Position numbers and translations under genes: made by a program
Part shown: piece by piece, positions 33,152-45,975 of the stretch
Layout of the letters: the number at the start of each line of letters is the position of its first letter
Position numbering within the stretch: the first letter of the stretch is position 1
From: Adiantum capillus-veneris
Lineage: Eukaryota; Streptophyta; Polypodiopsida; Polypodiales; Pteridaceae
Direction of reading: 5' to 3'
NCBI GenBank assembly: GCA_014529385.2
Contig: CM043967.1
Coordinates: 129,410,182 to 129,474,181 of the forward strand
Length of the DNA stretch: 64,000 bases
The notes under the pieces: model-generated
Told to the model about the DNA's origin: nothing
Seen by the model: only the letters and a program-made list of their open reading frames with translations
The model's database searches: none

Positions 33152-34321
33152 ACCGCACAGGCCTGACTCTGAATGGATTTACACCATCAACTCTGAATGA
33201 AGTTGGCTCACTCAGTCTTAGTCTCAGGCCATGCATACCCATAGTTGCGAAGACATAAGATTCACCTCCTGCAGATCAGCTGGCTGGTCCACCTCCACTT
33301 CCATCGTGAAGAACTGGCCGTCCTAGCTGGTCCTGCAAGTTTAAAAAATCTCCCTCTCGCACTGCGCTGTCCCTATTGCCCTCTCTCCTACACCTGTCAT
33401 CACCACCCTCCACTTTCACAAGTATAAGCAGTGCTCGGGAAAAATCATTTTTCCTAACATACAAAATTCCTTTTCTTCAATTTTGCCAAGAGGAAATTTT
33501 AGAGAATTTGGTTTATTTTTTGGGTTTTTACACTATTTTTTCTCTATTTTGGGGCGGAATTTCTCCTTTTCTTCTTGCCCTCAACCGGCATTTTTGAAAT
33601 TGAAAGCAGCAAGATATTAAGCCGATGCATTTCTCCCAAACACTGCTTATAAGACACCAAAGTATCTTGTGAAATACTCATACTCAAGCATCTGTCTCTC
33701 TCCTGGAGTCTGCGTTAACACACCCCCTCCACGATTGTCTGGGCGTGCAACAGAAAATTTGCATTTCCAAAAGTTTTCTTTTGCTTTTGAGGGTATCTAG
33801 TGAGATACCCTCTAATAAGCCCCAAACTCAAAAATTGTGGCGTCCTACTCTATCGTACACGATGCTAAAACTAAAATTTGAGTTGGGTATGTAGGCTTTG
33901 GTGATGAATTGGTTCAATATTTTTAGACATAATTGCCTTTTTTGCGAGGTAATTTGTGACAAATTACATACTAAGCACTCAAAAACGGATCTCATTGTCA
34001 AACCAAATCTTTGAAGATTCGATGCATAGATTTGCAACCACGAATGGGTAACTTTTAAAAAAAACATTGATGTTGCATCTTAGCTTGTGCAACAACTATC
34101 CCTCCTCACCCCAGCTCACACACCCTCCCGTTGGCTTGCCGATCGCTTGCATATGAAACCAATAAAGGAAAAGTTTTCCCTTTGCTTTTCGATTAAAACT
34201 AAAACACTCAACTTTATTTTTACATCCCTTTAAACAAAAGTATCTCCTAAGATTCTACCTAAAGAATTGCTTTCCTACTCATGGCATTTATCTACATATT
34301 AGCTACATAATCCATGCCTCC

Positions 34322-34881
34322 TGGGTCTATCCTTACGTTCATTAATTAATTACCGTAGAAGATTCCTTTGCCAACAAATTCAAAAGCAAAGGTCTCCCGA
34401 TCCCCTCGCTCCCACGCAAGGTTTGCAAGGTTTGCATCCTTGCTCGCCCACTTGCCGCAGATAGCCGCTCGTCCATACGTGCTCGGCTCTGTCTCCGCTA
34501 ATTTGACCTCATCCTGCCTGCACTGCAGGGAATCTCTTGCTCCTGAGAATGCCGGAGCTTGCCCTGCCATAGCAAAGAGGGGATGCACGCCCCACTCCGA
34601 GCCTGCTCTGGACACTGAAAGGCCTCGAGATGGAGAGACGGAATCAGATCCAATTCTTACCAGGACAAACTGTGCCTCTCCCTCTCTCTATTCGCTCAAC
34701 TGAGGCCGATTTCCTTCTCTGCCAGTTCTGTGCAGACTCTCACATGGAGCTCGACAGCCCACAATGATGAGATCTCCCACGACTACCAACCGTCACGTCT
34801 ACTCCTCCAATGCCCTTTGCTTGCGGATCCGTCTCTACTCCATGCAAATGCTCCTTTCCTTCTCATCTCCCCACCACCTAC

Positions 34882-34926
<45 letters not shown>

Positions 34927-35797
34927 TATGCCGGCCCATGCCCTGTGACTCACACTCACTGCGTCTGCCTCTTGCATCTACAGCTAAGGCCCATGATGTG
35001 AACGAGCCCGAGACAAAGAGAGATCCCACATCATCCCCTCTGCTAGTGGCCATCGCTGGGTCATGCACTTCTTTGCCTCCCTTTGCTAGGCGGACCCCTT
35101 CCCACCCCCTCTTACATCTGCCTCTACTCGTCTCTTACTATCTCCGTCTCGCAAAACCGGTTCGCCTCCCCCCCTCTGTCTTCCTCTGCACACCGCTTGT
35201 CCGACCATGGCCTCACATCTCCCTTCAGAGCAACACTGCGGGCCCGCACGCTGGAAATTTAGAGGAATTGAAAAATCTTTTCTCTGCCGCTATCCCACAT
35301 GGCCAATCCAATTCTCTCTCTCTCTCTTCCACTTGCCATGCCCGCCTTTTTCCCCTCAAAGCTCTTTTGAGGGGAAAAAGGCGGGCATGGCAAGTGGAAG
35401 AGAGAGAGAGAGAAAGGGATTGGCCATGTGGGATAGCGGCAGAGAAAAGATTTTTTCAATTCCTCTAAATTTCCAACGTGCGGGCCCGCAGTGTTGCTCT
35501 AAAGGGAGATGTGAGGCCATGGTCGGACAAGCGGTGTGCAGAGGAAGACAGAGGGGGGGAGGCGAACCGGTTTTGCGAGACGGAGATAGTAAGAGACGAG
35601 TAGAGGCAGATGTAAGAGGGGGTGGGAAGGGGTCCGCCCAGCAAAGGGAGGCAAAGAAGCGCAGGACCCAGCGATGGCCACTAGCAGAGGGGATGATGTG
35701 GGATCTCTCTTTGTCTCGGGCTCGTTCACATCATGGGCCTTAGTTGTAGATGCAAGAGGCAGACGCAGTGAGTGTGAGTCGCAGGGCATGGGCCGGC

Positions 35798-35873
<76 letters not shown>

Positions 35874-36425
35874 GCTGACGCAGGTGGTGGGGAGATGAGA
35901 AGAAAAGGAGCATCTGCATGGAGTAGAGACGGATCCGCAAGCAAAGGGCATTGGAGGAGTAGACGTGACGGCTGGTAGTCGTGGGAGATCTCATCATTGT
36001 GGGCTGTCGAGCTCCATGTGAGAGTCTGCACAGAACTGGCAGAGAAGGAAATCGGCCTCAGTTGAGCGAATAGAGAGAGGGAGAGACACAGTTTGTCTTG
36101 GTAAGAATTGGATCTGATTCCGTCTCTCCATCTCGAGGCCTTTCAGTGTCCAGAGCAGGCTCGGAGTGGGGCGTGCATCCCCTCTTTGCTATGGCAGGGC
36201 AAGCTCCGGCATTCTCAGGAGCAGGAGATTCCCTGCAGTGCAGGCAGGATGAGGTCAAATTAGCGGAGATGGAGCCGAGCACGTATGGACGAGCGGCTAT
36301 CTACGGCGAGTGGGCGAGCAAGGATGCTTGCGTGGGAGTGGGGGGATCAGGAGACCTTTGCTTTTGAATTTGTTGGCAAAGGAATCTTCTACGGTAATTA
36401 ATTAATGAACGTAAGGATAGACCCA
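34322..36425. repeat. Giant palindrome (foldback), arms about 1.04 and 1.06 kb
   Basis: The left arm starts TGGGTCTATCCTTACGTTCA (34322) and the right arm ends with its reverse complement (36425). The centre is CCCCTCAAA, a 5-base spacer (35361-35365), and TTTGAGGGG. Arms agree closely throughout, including a (GA)n tract at 34885-34923 matched by a longer (CT)n tract at 35802-35871; the arm length difference is mostly that tract plus a small duplication near 34421. No transposase or clear target duplication is seen. Open frames on the two strands mirror one another and are not genes. It could be a foldback transposon or a head-to-head duplication. Confidence 0.95.
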
Positions 36426-36879
36426 CTATTGTATGTTGTCAAATTCTCAGCTTTCAGGAGGACACATGTTGTTCCAACATGTTCCAAGATTCATGGAATA
36501 TGCATGGACAAAGGCTGTCCACCACGACATAGGAATTCATGGAATTCAAGTGTGGAGTAAGTCTATGAGGTCCTCTCGCTCATGTTCTCAGTCCATGACA
36601 GTGTGGAGGAGGAGGAGGAAAAGTGAAAAAGTGAAGGGGGCTAAGAGAGGCCATCAACTCTTCGAAAGGTGTTTGGGGGGGGGGGGGGTTCGGAAGAAAA
36701 ATTGAGGGCCCGACGGAAGAGTGCCTCAACTCCAACCAATCAAATTTCGCGATGGAGCATCGACGCCCCTTTGCCTTTCTCTTTTGCCACGTAGTCTGAA
36801 CCCACCCTTCTTAGCTAGTGGCAGCGCTTGGAACTCATATTTTTGTTATTTTTGTATCATGTGGCAGTAACGGCAACAG
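36426..36879. other. No gene recognised; short G run
   Basis: Between the palindrome and the LTR-like block. It includes a G run of about 16 near 36672-36688. No gene seen. Confidence 0.5.
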
Positions 36880-36889
36880 TTTCTTCATG

Positions 36890-37180
36890 TATATTATTTT
36901 TGGGGCTTTCGACAAGCTTTCACTTTGTAAATATTGAGACAGTGAGTTAGATTAGGATCAATTTTTAGGGTTTGTGGGCTAAGGTATAAAACCCACTTTG
37001 TAACATTTTTGAGCACATTAATTTTATCTTATCTTAAATTCCAAAAACTGTCGTACGACTCTGTGTGACCGAGAGAGGGAGTGAGAGTTTGTGTGTGCTA
37101 CGTGCGTTATGGTATTCGGAACGGAGAACGGAGAGCATCAACGGGTTAGCCTCGGCGAGAGCTACACATCCTTATATGAG
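36890..37180 (+). repeat. LTR/promoter-like block, copy 2
   Basis: The same ordered motifs as 9557-10100: GGGCTAAGGTATAAAACCCA (TATA at about 36986), ACATTTTTGAGCACATTAAT, then GTCGTACGACTCTGTGTGAC and a GAGAGAG run. Spacing is shorter and the sequence diverged. Probably a second copy of the same LTR. Confidence 0.45.
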
Positions 37181-37739
37181 ACATATTCCACATGTAGAGA
37201 ATATGAGTCTCTGGACTGACACTTGCGCCATTATTTCAATTATGTGTCACGACAAAGTCCCTAGGTGCTGGTCCCATCTGTTTTCTAGACCATTTTTAGC
37301 ACGACGTATCAGGAGCAATTTTGTGGCCAAAAATTGTCAGATACTTAGAATGACTTGTTAAGGTACAAGTACTGCTAAACAACATTACAGATGGTTGTTT
37401 ATACATATAGCAAGGCTATAAGTTGTTCGTGAAAAATTTTCCTTGACTATACCTAGAAGTGATCAATATTTCACCTTCTATTGTGATTCAGATGTTTCAA
37501 CAAGACTTGCAAAAGATTGCAACTAAAAGTATTTAGTTTCTTTTCCGAACTATTTACATTCCTTTTAATGTGTCCTAGGTTCATCACATTTGCCATAATT
37601 ATTGGCAAAGATCATTATGGATATACAGGTTCGGGTTAGTTTTTGCTAAATGCATGCACACTAGGTGTTATGGGTCCTAGTGTTTAGCAAAGGCTGATTT
37701 GGAACGGCATGCATATTCCTCAGGTTGCTGCTTATGAAG

Positions 37740-38851
37740 CATTTTGCACTCTATGTGCACTATCTGTATGAGATTACTTTCGGGTCCACTAATCACCAAT
37801 AGAGGTCATGGCTCGGTTTGGGTGTTTGTGGATTTTTCCAAGTTAACTACGATGGTTATTTCGGACATTGTTGAGTCCTCACCAATGTTATACACTACTG
37901 TGATTTTCCGTTTACCAGTCATCTGGGACGACTGTCTATAAACCGTGAGGAAAACATACCTTAGTACTGTCAGTTATCCAAGGGGACAGGCAGATTACAA
38001 AGAGTAATCTTATGCTAAAGGATCGGCTAAGAGCATACGTTAGCACAACGCATTTCTGAATAGATAATTTTCTCCCTATTCTAGAATTTGCTTAAGTACG
38101 GTTTTCAACTTTGAACACCTGTTGTGGTGGGGTTGGAGATCGTGTCAATACTTTCATACGTCAAGGACTTACCAGGTGTGCTGACAAAGTATGTTGGCAA
38201 GTAACCTTCATTAGGGATGATCATGTAGTTCTTTGTGTTCCAAACTATTCAGAATTCTAACACGAGGACATTCCCTATCTACGGACTTTCCAAGATACTC
38301 AGGCGAGTAGGAAATCTGGCTCACAACTGCATGGAAAGTTACACCAAGGTTTCCTTCCATTATTCCAGTACCTTCAGAAGATCTGAAAACTAGTTATGCC
38401 TTTGGACAACTCTTAGTTGTGGTTACTCCTTTACAGTACTCAAGTGAGTTATAAATGGAGTCACCATTTAGACCCAAGTGGTTGCAAACGGACAACAATG
38501 TTGAAAATCAAGATGTTGCTCTTGGTTTCATTGAACCTCCTCACTGCACCAATTATCGGTCATACAGACAACTGGCTCACTTATGGGACGTCAGTAAAGA
38601 AAACATCCGTATTCTTAAGCAGATATTACTGTTTGTGTTTTCGAGGACGAAAACTCTTCCTTAAGGGGGGAGTAATGTCAGGACAAGGGTCCTACGGGGC
38701 AAGGCCCAACCTAGGGGATTAGGGACCTAGGCCAAGGGCCTAGACTGGACCAGTGCGGACTGGGGATCCGCTTAGGGCAAGTGCTAGGAGCTAGCCTATA
38801 TAAGGGGCGGTAGGGAGGAGGATCCTATGTTCAGTTACCCTAAGTCTTATA
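37740..38851 (+). mobile_element. Remnant of a chromovirus related to C, with 3' LTR
   Basis: Stretches such as CTAAGAGCATACGT (about 38028), the TGTGGTGGGGTTGG block (about 38122) and the final CGAGGACGAAAACTCTTCC plus purine run match the integrase end and tail of chromovirus C in order, but no frame survives. The 3' LTR is listed separately. The left limit is approximate; weak similarity to the integrase core begins near 37825. Confidence 0.7.
38676..38851 (+). repeat. 3' LTR of the chromovirus remnant
   Basis: Starts TGTCAGGACAAGG directly after the purine tract and AGTAA, contains TATATAAGG at 38797, and ends near ...CTTATA. About 176 bp, related to the LTR of C but diverged. Confidence 0.75.
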
Positions 38852-38861
38852 CTCGATGCTC

Positions 38862-41175
38862 CAAAATTGTGGTGATGAAAGTCACAATGGAGAGCCCACA
38901 CTTTGGCTGGGAGAGGAAAGTGTGTATGTCTAAGTTATGGCTGAAAATGTGAGAGAAGCAAGTTCGGATGTGACCAAAAGCTGAGCACTCTAGTAGTGTG
39001 TGGTACTCAGACTCTCGAACTTGCACTGAGCATAATGTACATAATCAATTTGAATCTTCTTCATTGCCTCAATGTCCTATTTCGCATCGAAGGAAATGGG
39101 AGCTAAGCCAAATGGCTGCGATAGTGCGTATCGTAGAAAAGGGGATAGGCTCAAAGCATGTAAGTGTGAGTACGGTTTCCTCTTTCAGCGAAGAACATGG
39201 TTTTGTAGTTGGGGGCAATATGGGTGGTGTAATGTATGAAGTGTGACCCACCGGACTTCTCCCAAGCCGTAATACATTGGCATTGTAGAAAAGCTTCATT
39301 CACTTGGGAGTCAATTGAAGCATCATGTAGCAAGTGTAATGCATCTCATCTCCCAAACCACTTTTTTATGTCTTGCATCCATCCCATGCTCAAGATCTTT
39401 CTTTTATGAATCTTTTGAACTTTTTTGCTTGCGAGTCCCATGCAATTGTAGGAAGTCGATATGGGGGGTTTTGACGCATCTTTATCATGTACTCCACAAC
39501 CCTTTCCTTCCCCATAACCTCAATCGGAAGACATCCCCACTCAACAAGTAGGAGCACATATGGTGTTTGTGTCTTCAGTTGAGAAAGTTTGTGAGAAAAA
39601 TCTTTTGGACATTCTCAAACTCTTTCCAAGTAGACTTTGAGATGCTCCCGCCCCACACTTTAACTCCAGACGACTTCATGCACTTTGTCCATAAAGAAGA
39701 ACCGGTGTCACCAATGCATCAAAAAGATACTTCTTGAGAACCCAACACTTGATGTTTCCCGCATTACACATGTTCTCAAATGCATAATATGCTCTCTTTC
39801 CCGCTTCCAAACGATGCATAGCACATTCATGCCACTTGTGATTGGACGGAACCTATTGTTGTACACAATGCATGGCTTCTCCTTATGGTGGTTTTCACAA
39901 GCATAACCTTTGTTTTGGATTCATTCACAATCATCCACTATGCAAGCAAAAGTTCTCAAGGGATAACCATAAGCTTTTGTGCATCTTCTAAAGTGTGTGC
40001 TAGAAGCACTACATCATCCGCATACAACAAAAGCATGATTACCGCATTGCAAATAGTGACCTCTTCAATGCCTTCTTCTTGCATAAAGTCAAGTACCATT
40101 TGTTCCAATTGATCGATGCATAGACCAAAGATAGTTTGTGACAACAGACATTCTTGTTTAACCCCAATAGTGCTTATAAAAATTTCTGAAATTTCTCTTC
40201 CCATGCGCAATTGAGAAATCACCTTCTCATAGATTCGAGAAACCGCAAGCATAAACTCACTTGGCACTTGGAGTTCTTCCATCCTTCTCCACAAATTGTT
40301 ACGTGGAATCATATCAAAGGCTTTCTTAAATTCCACAAAACAATAATAAAATCACTTGCGTTTCAACCGACTTTCCTCCATGATAACACGAAGAGTGACA
40401 AGATGATCGATGGTGTTATGGCATCGACGAAAACTAGCTTGTCCCTTTGCACGCTTGTCATTATCTTCAGCCCAATCACTCAATTTCATCTCCATTATGC
40501 ACCCAAAAAACTTTGCCATAAGAGACCCAATCATTATAGTCCGGTAGTGCTTTACATTCTTTACATCCCCTCCTTTATACAAAGGCTTAACCCAATTAGT
40601 ACTCCAATCATAAGGCATACCATGTTGAAGGGCAAGGTTGAACATACCACACATACACTCATGGGTAAAATATCCCGTCCATTCCATTTGATCATCTCTG
40701 GCTTGATACCTTGAAGATCTCTCGCTTTGTGAGTGGCCAACTTTTCAAGCCCACCGCATACATCTTCAACAGTAAAAAAAGAGGGCATACATGGGAGTGA
40801 ACCATAAAATGACTTTTTTTTAGCATTTGCTTGCTCATCTAATTGCCTACAATGTGTGTACATATCCACAAGACTCAAGTTACCAAAATTCTCAACCCCG
40901 CTTGCCCCTTAAATTTCTCCAAAATCTTCCGCATGCATATGCCTTTTCTTGGACTTGAAAAAGTTGTTGCTTTACTTCCCATCTTCTTCTCTTCTTTTGA
41001 ATCAATGCCTTGTATGTATGCAAATGACTTTGATAGTTATCTTTGTCCATAGTTGCATCAAGATTTATCAAGGACTTTCGAGCATCTTGACATTCTTTAT
41101 CAAACCACTTTTTGTGTGATCTATCTTTGTTGATACCATGGAGATGCTTTATAGCGAATCATTCTTCGGCACAAA
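38862..41175 (-). pseudogene. LINE, 3' half: reverse transcriptase and C-terminal region
   Basis: Minus strand. Just inside the right end is KHLHGI followed by HKKWFDKECQDARKSL (about 41150-41065), the linker between endonuclease and RT of plant LINEs. RT fragments follow: GGLEKLATHKARDLQGIKPE, WVKPLYKGGDVKNVKHYR, FKKAFDMIPRNNLW, GVKQECLLSQTIFGL and the active site LLYADDVVLLAH (about 40040-40005). The post-RT region (CWVLKKYLFDALVTPVLLYG at about 39755-39695, then KPPYRLPTIAWDSQAKKFKR) continues to about 38.9 kb. Many shifts. The 5' edge is cut by a Mutator-like terminus at 41176. Confidence 0.85.
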
Positions 41176-41451
41176 CATTAGAAAATTTTGGAGGTCATTT
41201 GGAGGGCCTTATTGAAGAGAGAGAGAGAGAAAAGAAGGCACATCCAATGAGCAGCAACCTTACGTAATGTAGAAATACATGAAAAACAACACAAAAATGA
41301 AAAGAAACATTTTAAAATATTGAGTTTTGTCCCATTTTTGTAAGGTAACTTCCTCGTCTCACAAAGTAGGGCCCATTGCTAGTAGCCGTCAAGTTCATGA
41401 CACCTGACTACTGATTGATAGCTAACTCTCTCCCTTCATTAAAAGATATTA
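41176..41451. repeat. Mutator-like terminus (right-end type, inverted), cutting the LINE
   Basis: Starts CATTAGAAAATTTTGGAGG and matches the reverse complement of 11812-12072 over ~260 bp. LINE sequence stops exactly at its outer edge. By internal sequence (GA run, then CCAATGAGCAGCAACCTTAC) it is the same end type as 12072 and 56318. Confidence 0.85.
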
Positions 41452-41728
41452 GCAATCTTTAATCCTCATTTTTGCCTTTTGGGGTCAGGACCAGGGGGGT
41501 TGTCTTAATTTTTCTGTTGCTGGAGACTGCTTTGCCCTTTCTTTGACTGGGGATTTATCCTTGATAGGGGATGGCCCCTTGGAGTTTTCCTTATCTAGGG
41601 GAGGGCATTTTGTTTAGAGAGTCCTTGGGTGGGAAGGGCTCCTTTTCTAGTTCCAATGTAGGATATAGGCCCTTGGGTGGGGAGGGGTACAAATTTGACA
41701 GATTACTTGAGCCTATCCCAATCAAGAA

Positions 41729-42110
41729 ATGAAAGCATACAATATCCTTAATATCCCTCTAGCAGGGAAGCCCAAGGAGACAATTGTTGTGATTGAAGAC
41801 ATCACCCACCTGTATCCTACAAGGACAACCACCACTGAAGTCCAAGAAGAGAAGAGGAAGGAAAAGGAGGAGGAAGAAAAGAGGGAGAGATCTCTGAGGA
41901 GAAAGACTTAGCTTTGAACAAATAGACATCCTTACGGCCTCCAACCTGAAGGAGTCCCAAAAGGTCATTGGCCAGATGATAGTTGACATCTCAGCTCCTT
42001 GCGAGAATGAAAACTACCTCAACATATTGCTTGACAATACGAAGATGCTTCTTGATTTCAAATTAGAGATTTTTGACACTGTGCGGTTGGCTGCATTGAG
42101 GTAATGGAAT
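41729..42110 (+). pseudogene. Exon-like fragment inside the Mutator-like element, unidentified
   Basis: KPKETIVVIEDITHLYPTRT is followed by a Lys/Glu-rich run and a stop at 41911. After a frame change it continues ASNLKESQKVIGQMIVDISA and LDNTKMLLDFKLEIF up to TTGAG|GTAATG, a plausible splice donor at about 42101. No family recognised. Lying just inside a Mutator terminus, it may be a captured exon or part of the transposon's own gene. Confidence 0.35.
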
Positions 42111-42429
42111 TTTCCTTTTATCTTTTTGATTTCAGGGTTGGTTTTGGTATGTCCTCTTATGCCTTCTTCGATTTTCTTCTAGATGTTTGATGCTGGAACT
42201 TCTAGGGGAAGTGAAAAGACAAGTTTTTATTCTGGATCCACTTATTACACATGTTGTCTTCAACTCTCATGGGAAAATAGAGAGTTTCTTTTGAAACTTG
42301 TCATTTCACAATGAAAATATATTATTTATTTTTAGTTGAGAAGTAAATGTTTCTCCCTCAAGCTTTATCATCCAAAGTTATGAAGTCTATATTGATTTTG
42401 CTTCAATCCTTTACTCTATAGAGAGCACC

Positions 42430-42837
42430 CGAGTCTCATCATCATCGACATTTTGGGGAAACATGCAATGTTTATGGACTCACTTCCTAGCACTGAAAAA
42501 AATTGCAAGGTGTAAAAAGCCTGTATACTTTCTCTCATCATATTCATGTTGCTTAAAACGTTCATTTGTTTAACTTCATCTCTTTTTGCAAGGTTGCCAA
42601 GATTGTTTGGCAATTTTATGCCAAATCCATCCAAACTCCAATTTGCATGATGGAACTAGTAAATTCAAGTACTTCAATCAATTTGTCCCCTTGCAACCTA
42701 AATCAAAAACCTGTGGTGGATGGAGGCTGATTGCCAATGCTTGGAGATACATAGAGTCCAAGTTTGGAATGATAACATTTATTGTAAGATTTAGGAACTT
42801 GTACTTTCGATGGCTTTTTAAGGGCTATAACTTATAA
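42430..42837 (+). pseudogene. Ulp1-like cysteine protease fragment (C48)
   Basis: SLIIIDILGKHAMFMDSLPS (about 42430-42490) resembles the Ulp1 segment with the catalytic Asp (…DSL…). After an intron-like gap, the frame 42586-42837 reads FNQFVPLQPKSKTCGGWRLI, resembling the Q-x-n-[D]-C-G catalytic Gln/Cys region of C48 proteases, then a helical end. The His was not placed. Plant Mutator-like elements often carry Ulp1-like genes, which fits the adjacent terminus. Identification is tentative and the copy is broken. Confidence 0.4.
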
Positions 42838-44480
42838 CTCAACCTAATAGAAATATCTTTGACCACTCTCATGAATGACAACTTGCAACCTAAAACAAAA
42901 CCTGTGGTTGTTTTGAAGTTAGGTCTTATTTCTCGCTTAATGCGCGTTGTGTGCATCTGCGGGAGAGAGAGAAAACACTAAAAAATCCTGAAATTCACGA
43001 AGCTCAAGACACACATGGGCCTAAATGCGAGAAATAATATTTATTTATATGTGTCATAAAGTATGATGTTGGTGCCATGTGTCGCATTTGCATGCTTGAC
43101 ATGTGTGACCAACGGTAAAATTTTTGACGTACTATAAATTTGTCCACTCTTTTCAATGCCCACTTTAAAGTCTCTCCCCCGTGTCTCCTCTCGCTTCGTG
43201 CTATGGTCTTATCCTCACGAAGTGTATAGCCTCCTCCATCAATTTCTAATTCTCCTATACACGTCATGCTCTCCAATCAACTCGTTGTTTAATTCTACAG
43301 CCTCATTGCCTTACTTCCACAATGTCTGGTTTCTAACGTAGTGTTGATGAGACTCCTCCTAAAAGGCTGCTTGACACAATATTATTGGAGTTTGGTGACA
43401 GTTCTCACATCTCTAAGTCTATTAATATTTTTAGCCCCAGTGTGATATTCAAACCCTTATGGAGAAATGCAGAAGAGAGATGGATGAAGATTGGAAGATC
43501 TTTCAGGCTACAACCTTTGATAGAAATAGGTCTTGGACTCTCTCATGCACGACTAGAGAGAGAATAAGGTTGATGAAGAGAGAGAAAATTAGTAGCCATC
43601 CTTCCCGCCGAGAGAGAAAGCGTCCCGTGTACGTTTTGGGAGAGGGAACGCACGTCTCGTCTTTCTAAGTGAAAGAATTTATTCTCTCATCTTTGTTAGT
43701 GAGACACTTACCTTTCTCCTCAATTAGAAGACACCTTAAATCTTGACTTGTAAGGGAGAGGATGACCCCAAATGAATGCAATGCTCAATCATAGAAGTAA
43801 ACGTTCCCAGGTGTCCCCGGATGCACACATAAACACATACACACGATGCTACCTCTTCTTCAAACTCAATCCATGTTCATTTATGTGTAACTTCTTGGCT
43901 CTTGTGCACACTCTAACACTTGTAGACACTTCCCAAATAACTTGTATTACGTGTACCAAATATCCCCATTTCACAGTGCTGTGATCGTCCCATTAAGTGA
44001 TGCACTAGGAACGCTGGCCTCTCACAGCTTTAAAAAATTTAATTTACATAAGGATATTTTTTTACAAAGCTCAAAAAAATTTACAGAATTTTAAAGAAAA
44101 GGGTTCATTATATTTCCTAGAAAATTCACAGAATAGGGATTTTAGAAAAAGGGTCTGAATGCACGTGATATAGTGGTCTTACATATAGTGAACCCCTCGG
44201 GGACAAGAATAATGTGATGCGCGGAAGAGAGCGTTTATGTCTCTTCCATTGGAAGCAAATCTTGAATCAACACACAACAAAATATGTTGCACAAGTGTCT
44301 CAACGTATACACAAAGAAATGTGTGAGAAGTGGAGGCAAGCGCCCACCAAAGAGTCTGTAGCAGCAGAGGCTTGACTTATACGACAATGGTGGCGTAACA
44401 GACACTACATGGATCAGAATATTTCATATATGGATTCATGGCTCAGTTGATGGGAGATTCATATTGCAAATTAGGGTAGC
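42838..44480. other. No gene recognised
   Basis: Mixed, partly AT-rich sequence; short frames here look accidental. Confidence 0.5.
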
Positions 44481-44483
44481 ATT

Positions 44484-45768
44484 ATGAAACTTGTAGAAGG
44501 TAGCACCGAAGGACCGGATACTCTACGCATAAACCTAGTTGAGAGCAAGCATGTCAGCTGGCTAGCAAGAGAGAGATTCCACAAATGCATTTCATTGTAT
44601 GATTCTTGTACAATTGATTTAGCAAAATCTATTCTTCAAAGCACAAAGGCCATATCATACCTTCAAGGCAAATACATTGGGAAGGGCCCGTCTATCAAAA
44701 GCTTGCTGAACGTAATGGAAGTCGTCCAAGTTAAGTAATTAGAACATTGAACGAAGCTACTGAAGGTGCTCCAATGTACATAGCAAATGTTCCCTTGAGA
44801 CGAGATAAGGAGAATTAATGGCAAAAGCGAAGACCAAGTGAAGTGATTGCTGTGGAAGCTGATGCTTCACACAGGCCAGAGTACAACTCGGTAAGCAAGG
44901 ATCATAAGAAGAGTGGAAGGCCACGTAAAATTAATTTTGTGCAAGACAACACATCACAAACCCCAGAATGCTCAACAGATCCAGGTGGAAAGCTTGTAAA
45001 GGAACACAAGGTAAATGAAGCAATGTGGGCTATATGAAGAACATCAAACGATAGCACACTCACATGCAGTGGCATGCCAAGAGGGGGACAAAGGTGTGGA
45101 CAGAATATTGTCAAGCATTGATGTACTAGCTCCTTCCTTTGGAGGTTACAAAAAGCATCACAAAGAGGTAGTGCGGAAATGGTTTTGGTTTTTCCCTAAT
45201 CATGTGTTGCATTGTCACATAGTGGACCAAAACATTGAGCCACAGCCTTCGCATCCGCCACACATTTGGCCTGTACATGTGGGCCCCAATCTAGCCAGTG
45301 ATGAGATTTAAAGTTTGCTTGAAGGGGGGTACCAAGTAGAGTGTACGAGAGCCAGAGCCATCTCCTGCCACATCCAATGCATGTGATAGAAATGAAAGTA
45401 ACACACCCAACAAGTGCATTGAAACAACCATGCCTCAAGGTACTGCATGGGCCATGATGAGAGATGGCGTGCGCATACGATATATATCCTATATCTCCCT
45501 AGATGTTTCACATAAGATCACCCTAGCCCTAGAAATGAATGAACGGGTCTTAGAGGAGATGTGTGGAGCACATGGTGTTCAAGAGGTCTTCAAAGTAGAG
45601 TCCCTTGGTGAAGATGGCCATGCTAGATTGTATAGTGTCCATATTTGCAAGGAGCCATCCAGCAAATGCCCGGACTTCATGGATTGTGTGGCAAAGCAAA
45701 AACCCTATCTTGCATGCAAACATTTGTCTTTCTATTTTTTTGTGAGTATTGGGTTTAAGCTAGAATGA
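44484..45768 (+). pseudogene. Gene relic with AT-hook-like and SWIM-like segments
   Basis: Blocks in different frames: 44484-44738 (SKHVSWLARERFHKCISLYD), 44843-45037 with KKSGRPRKINF, an AT-hook-like G-R-P core, and 45430-45768 ending LYSVHICKEPSSKCPDFMDC, later YLACKHLSFYFF. The last has the KCPDF...CKH pattern of a SWIM zinc finger, with the first Cys apparently replaced by Ser. SWIM fingers are common in Mutator-type transposases, so this may be what is left of one, but I saw no DDE core. Confidence 0.35.
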
Positions 45769-45941
45769 GAACATGTTTATCCATCAGTCTGGTTTGTAAG
45801 TGAAGCCAAATTATTTAAGGCACTAACCCGAGCCAAGACCTATCCAAGAAACGATGTCTAGATCTTGTCCACCAAAAAATGATTTTCTTTTCCAAGTTTA
45901 TGATTTACTATTTCTTGTCTAGTGCAATTCCGTAATTTTGT

Positions 45942-45975
45942 AAGAGAGAGAGAGATAGATAGAGATAGAGAGGTA
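45942..45975. repeat. Imperfect GA/GATA simple repeat
   Basis: GA-rich run with ATAG interruptions. Confidence 0.85.

Larger units (their letters stand above)
31345..34321. other. Non-coding stretch with simple repeats
   Basis: No gene recognised. It contains CT/CA tracts at 31732-31813 and 33092-33150 and otherwise mixed, partly AT-rich sequence. Confidence 0.5.

Noticed and set aside
34368-36367. Long open frames on both strands inside the giant palindrome (up to 234 residues)
   Set aside because: They mirror each other across the axis, are Ser/Pro/Arg-rich and include the GA tracts; no domain is visible.
43004-43276. 90-residue minus-strand frame and nearby short frames
   Set aside because: No domain, no neighbouring exon signals, and composition like the surrounding non-coding sequence.
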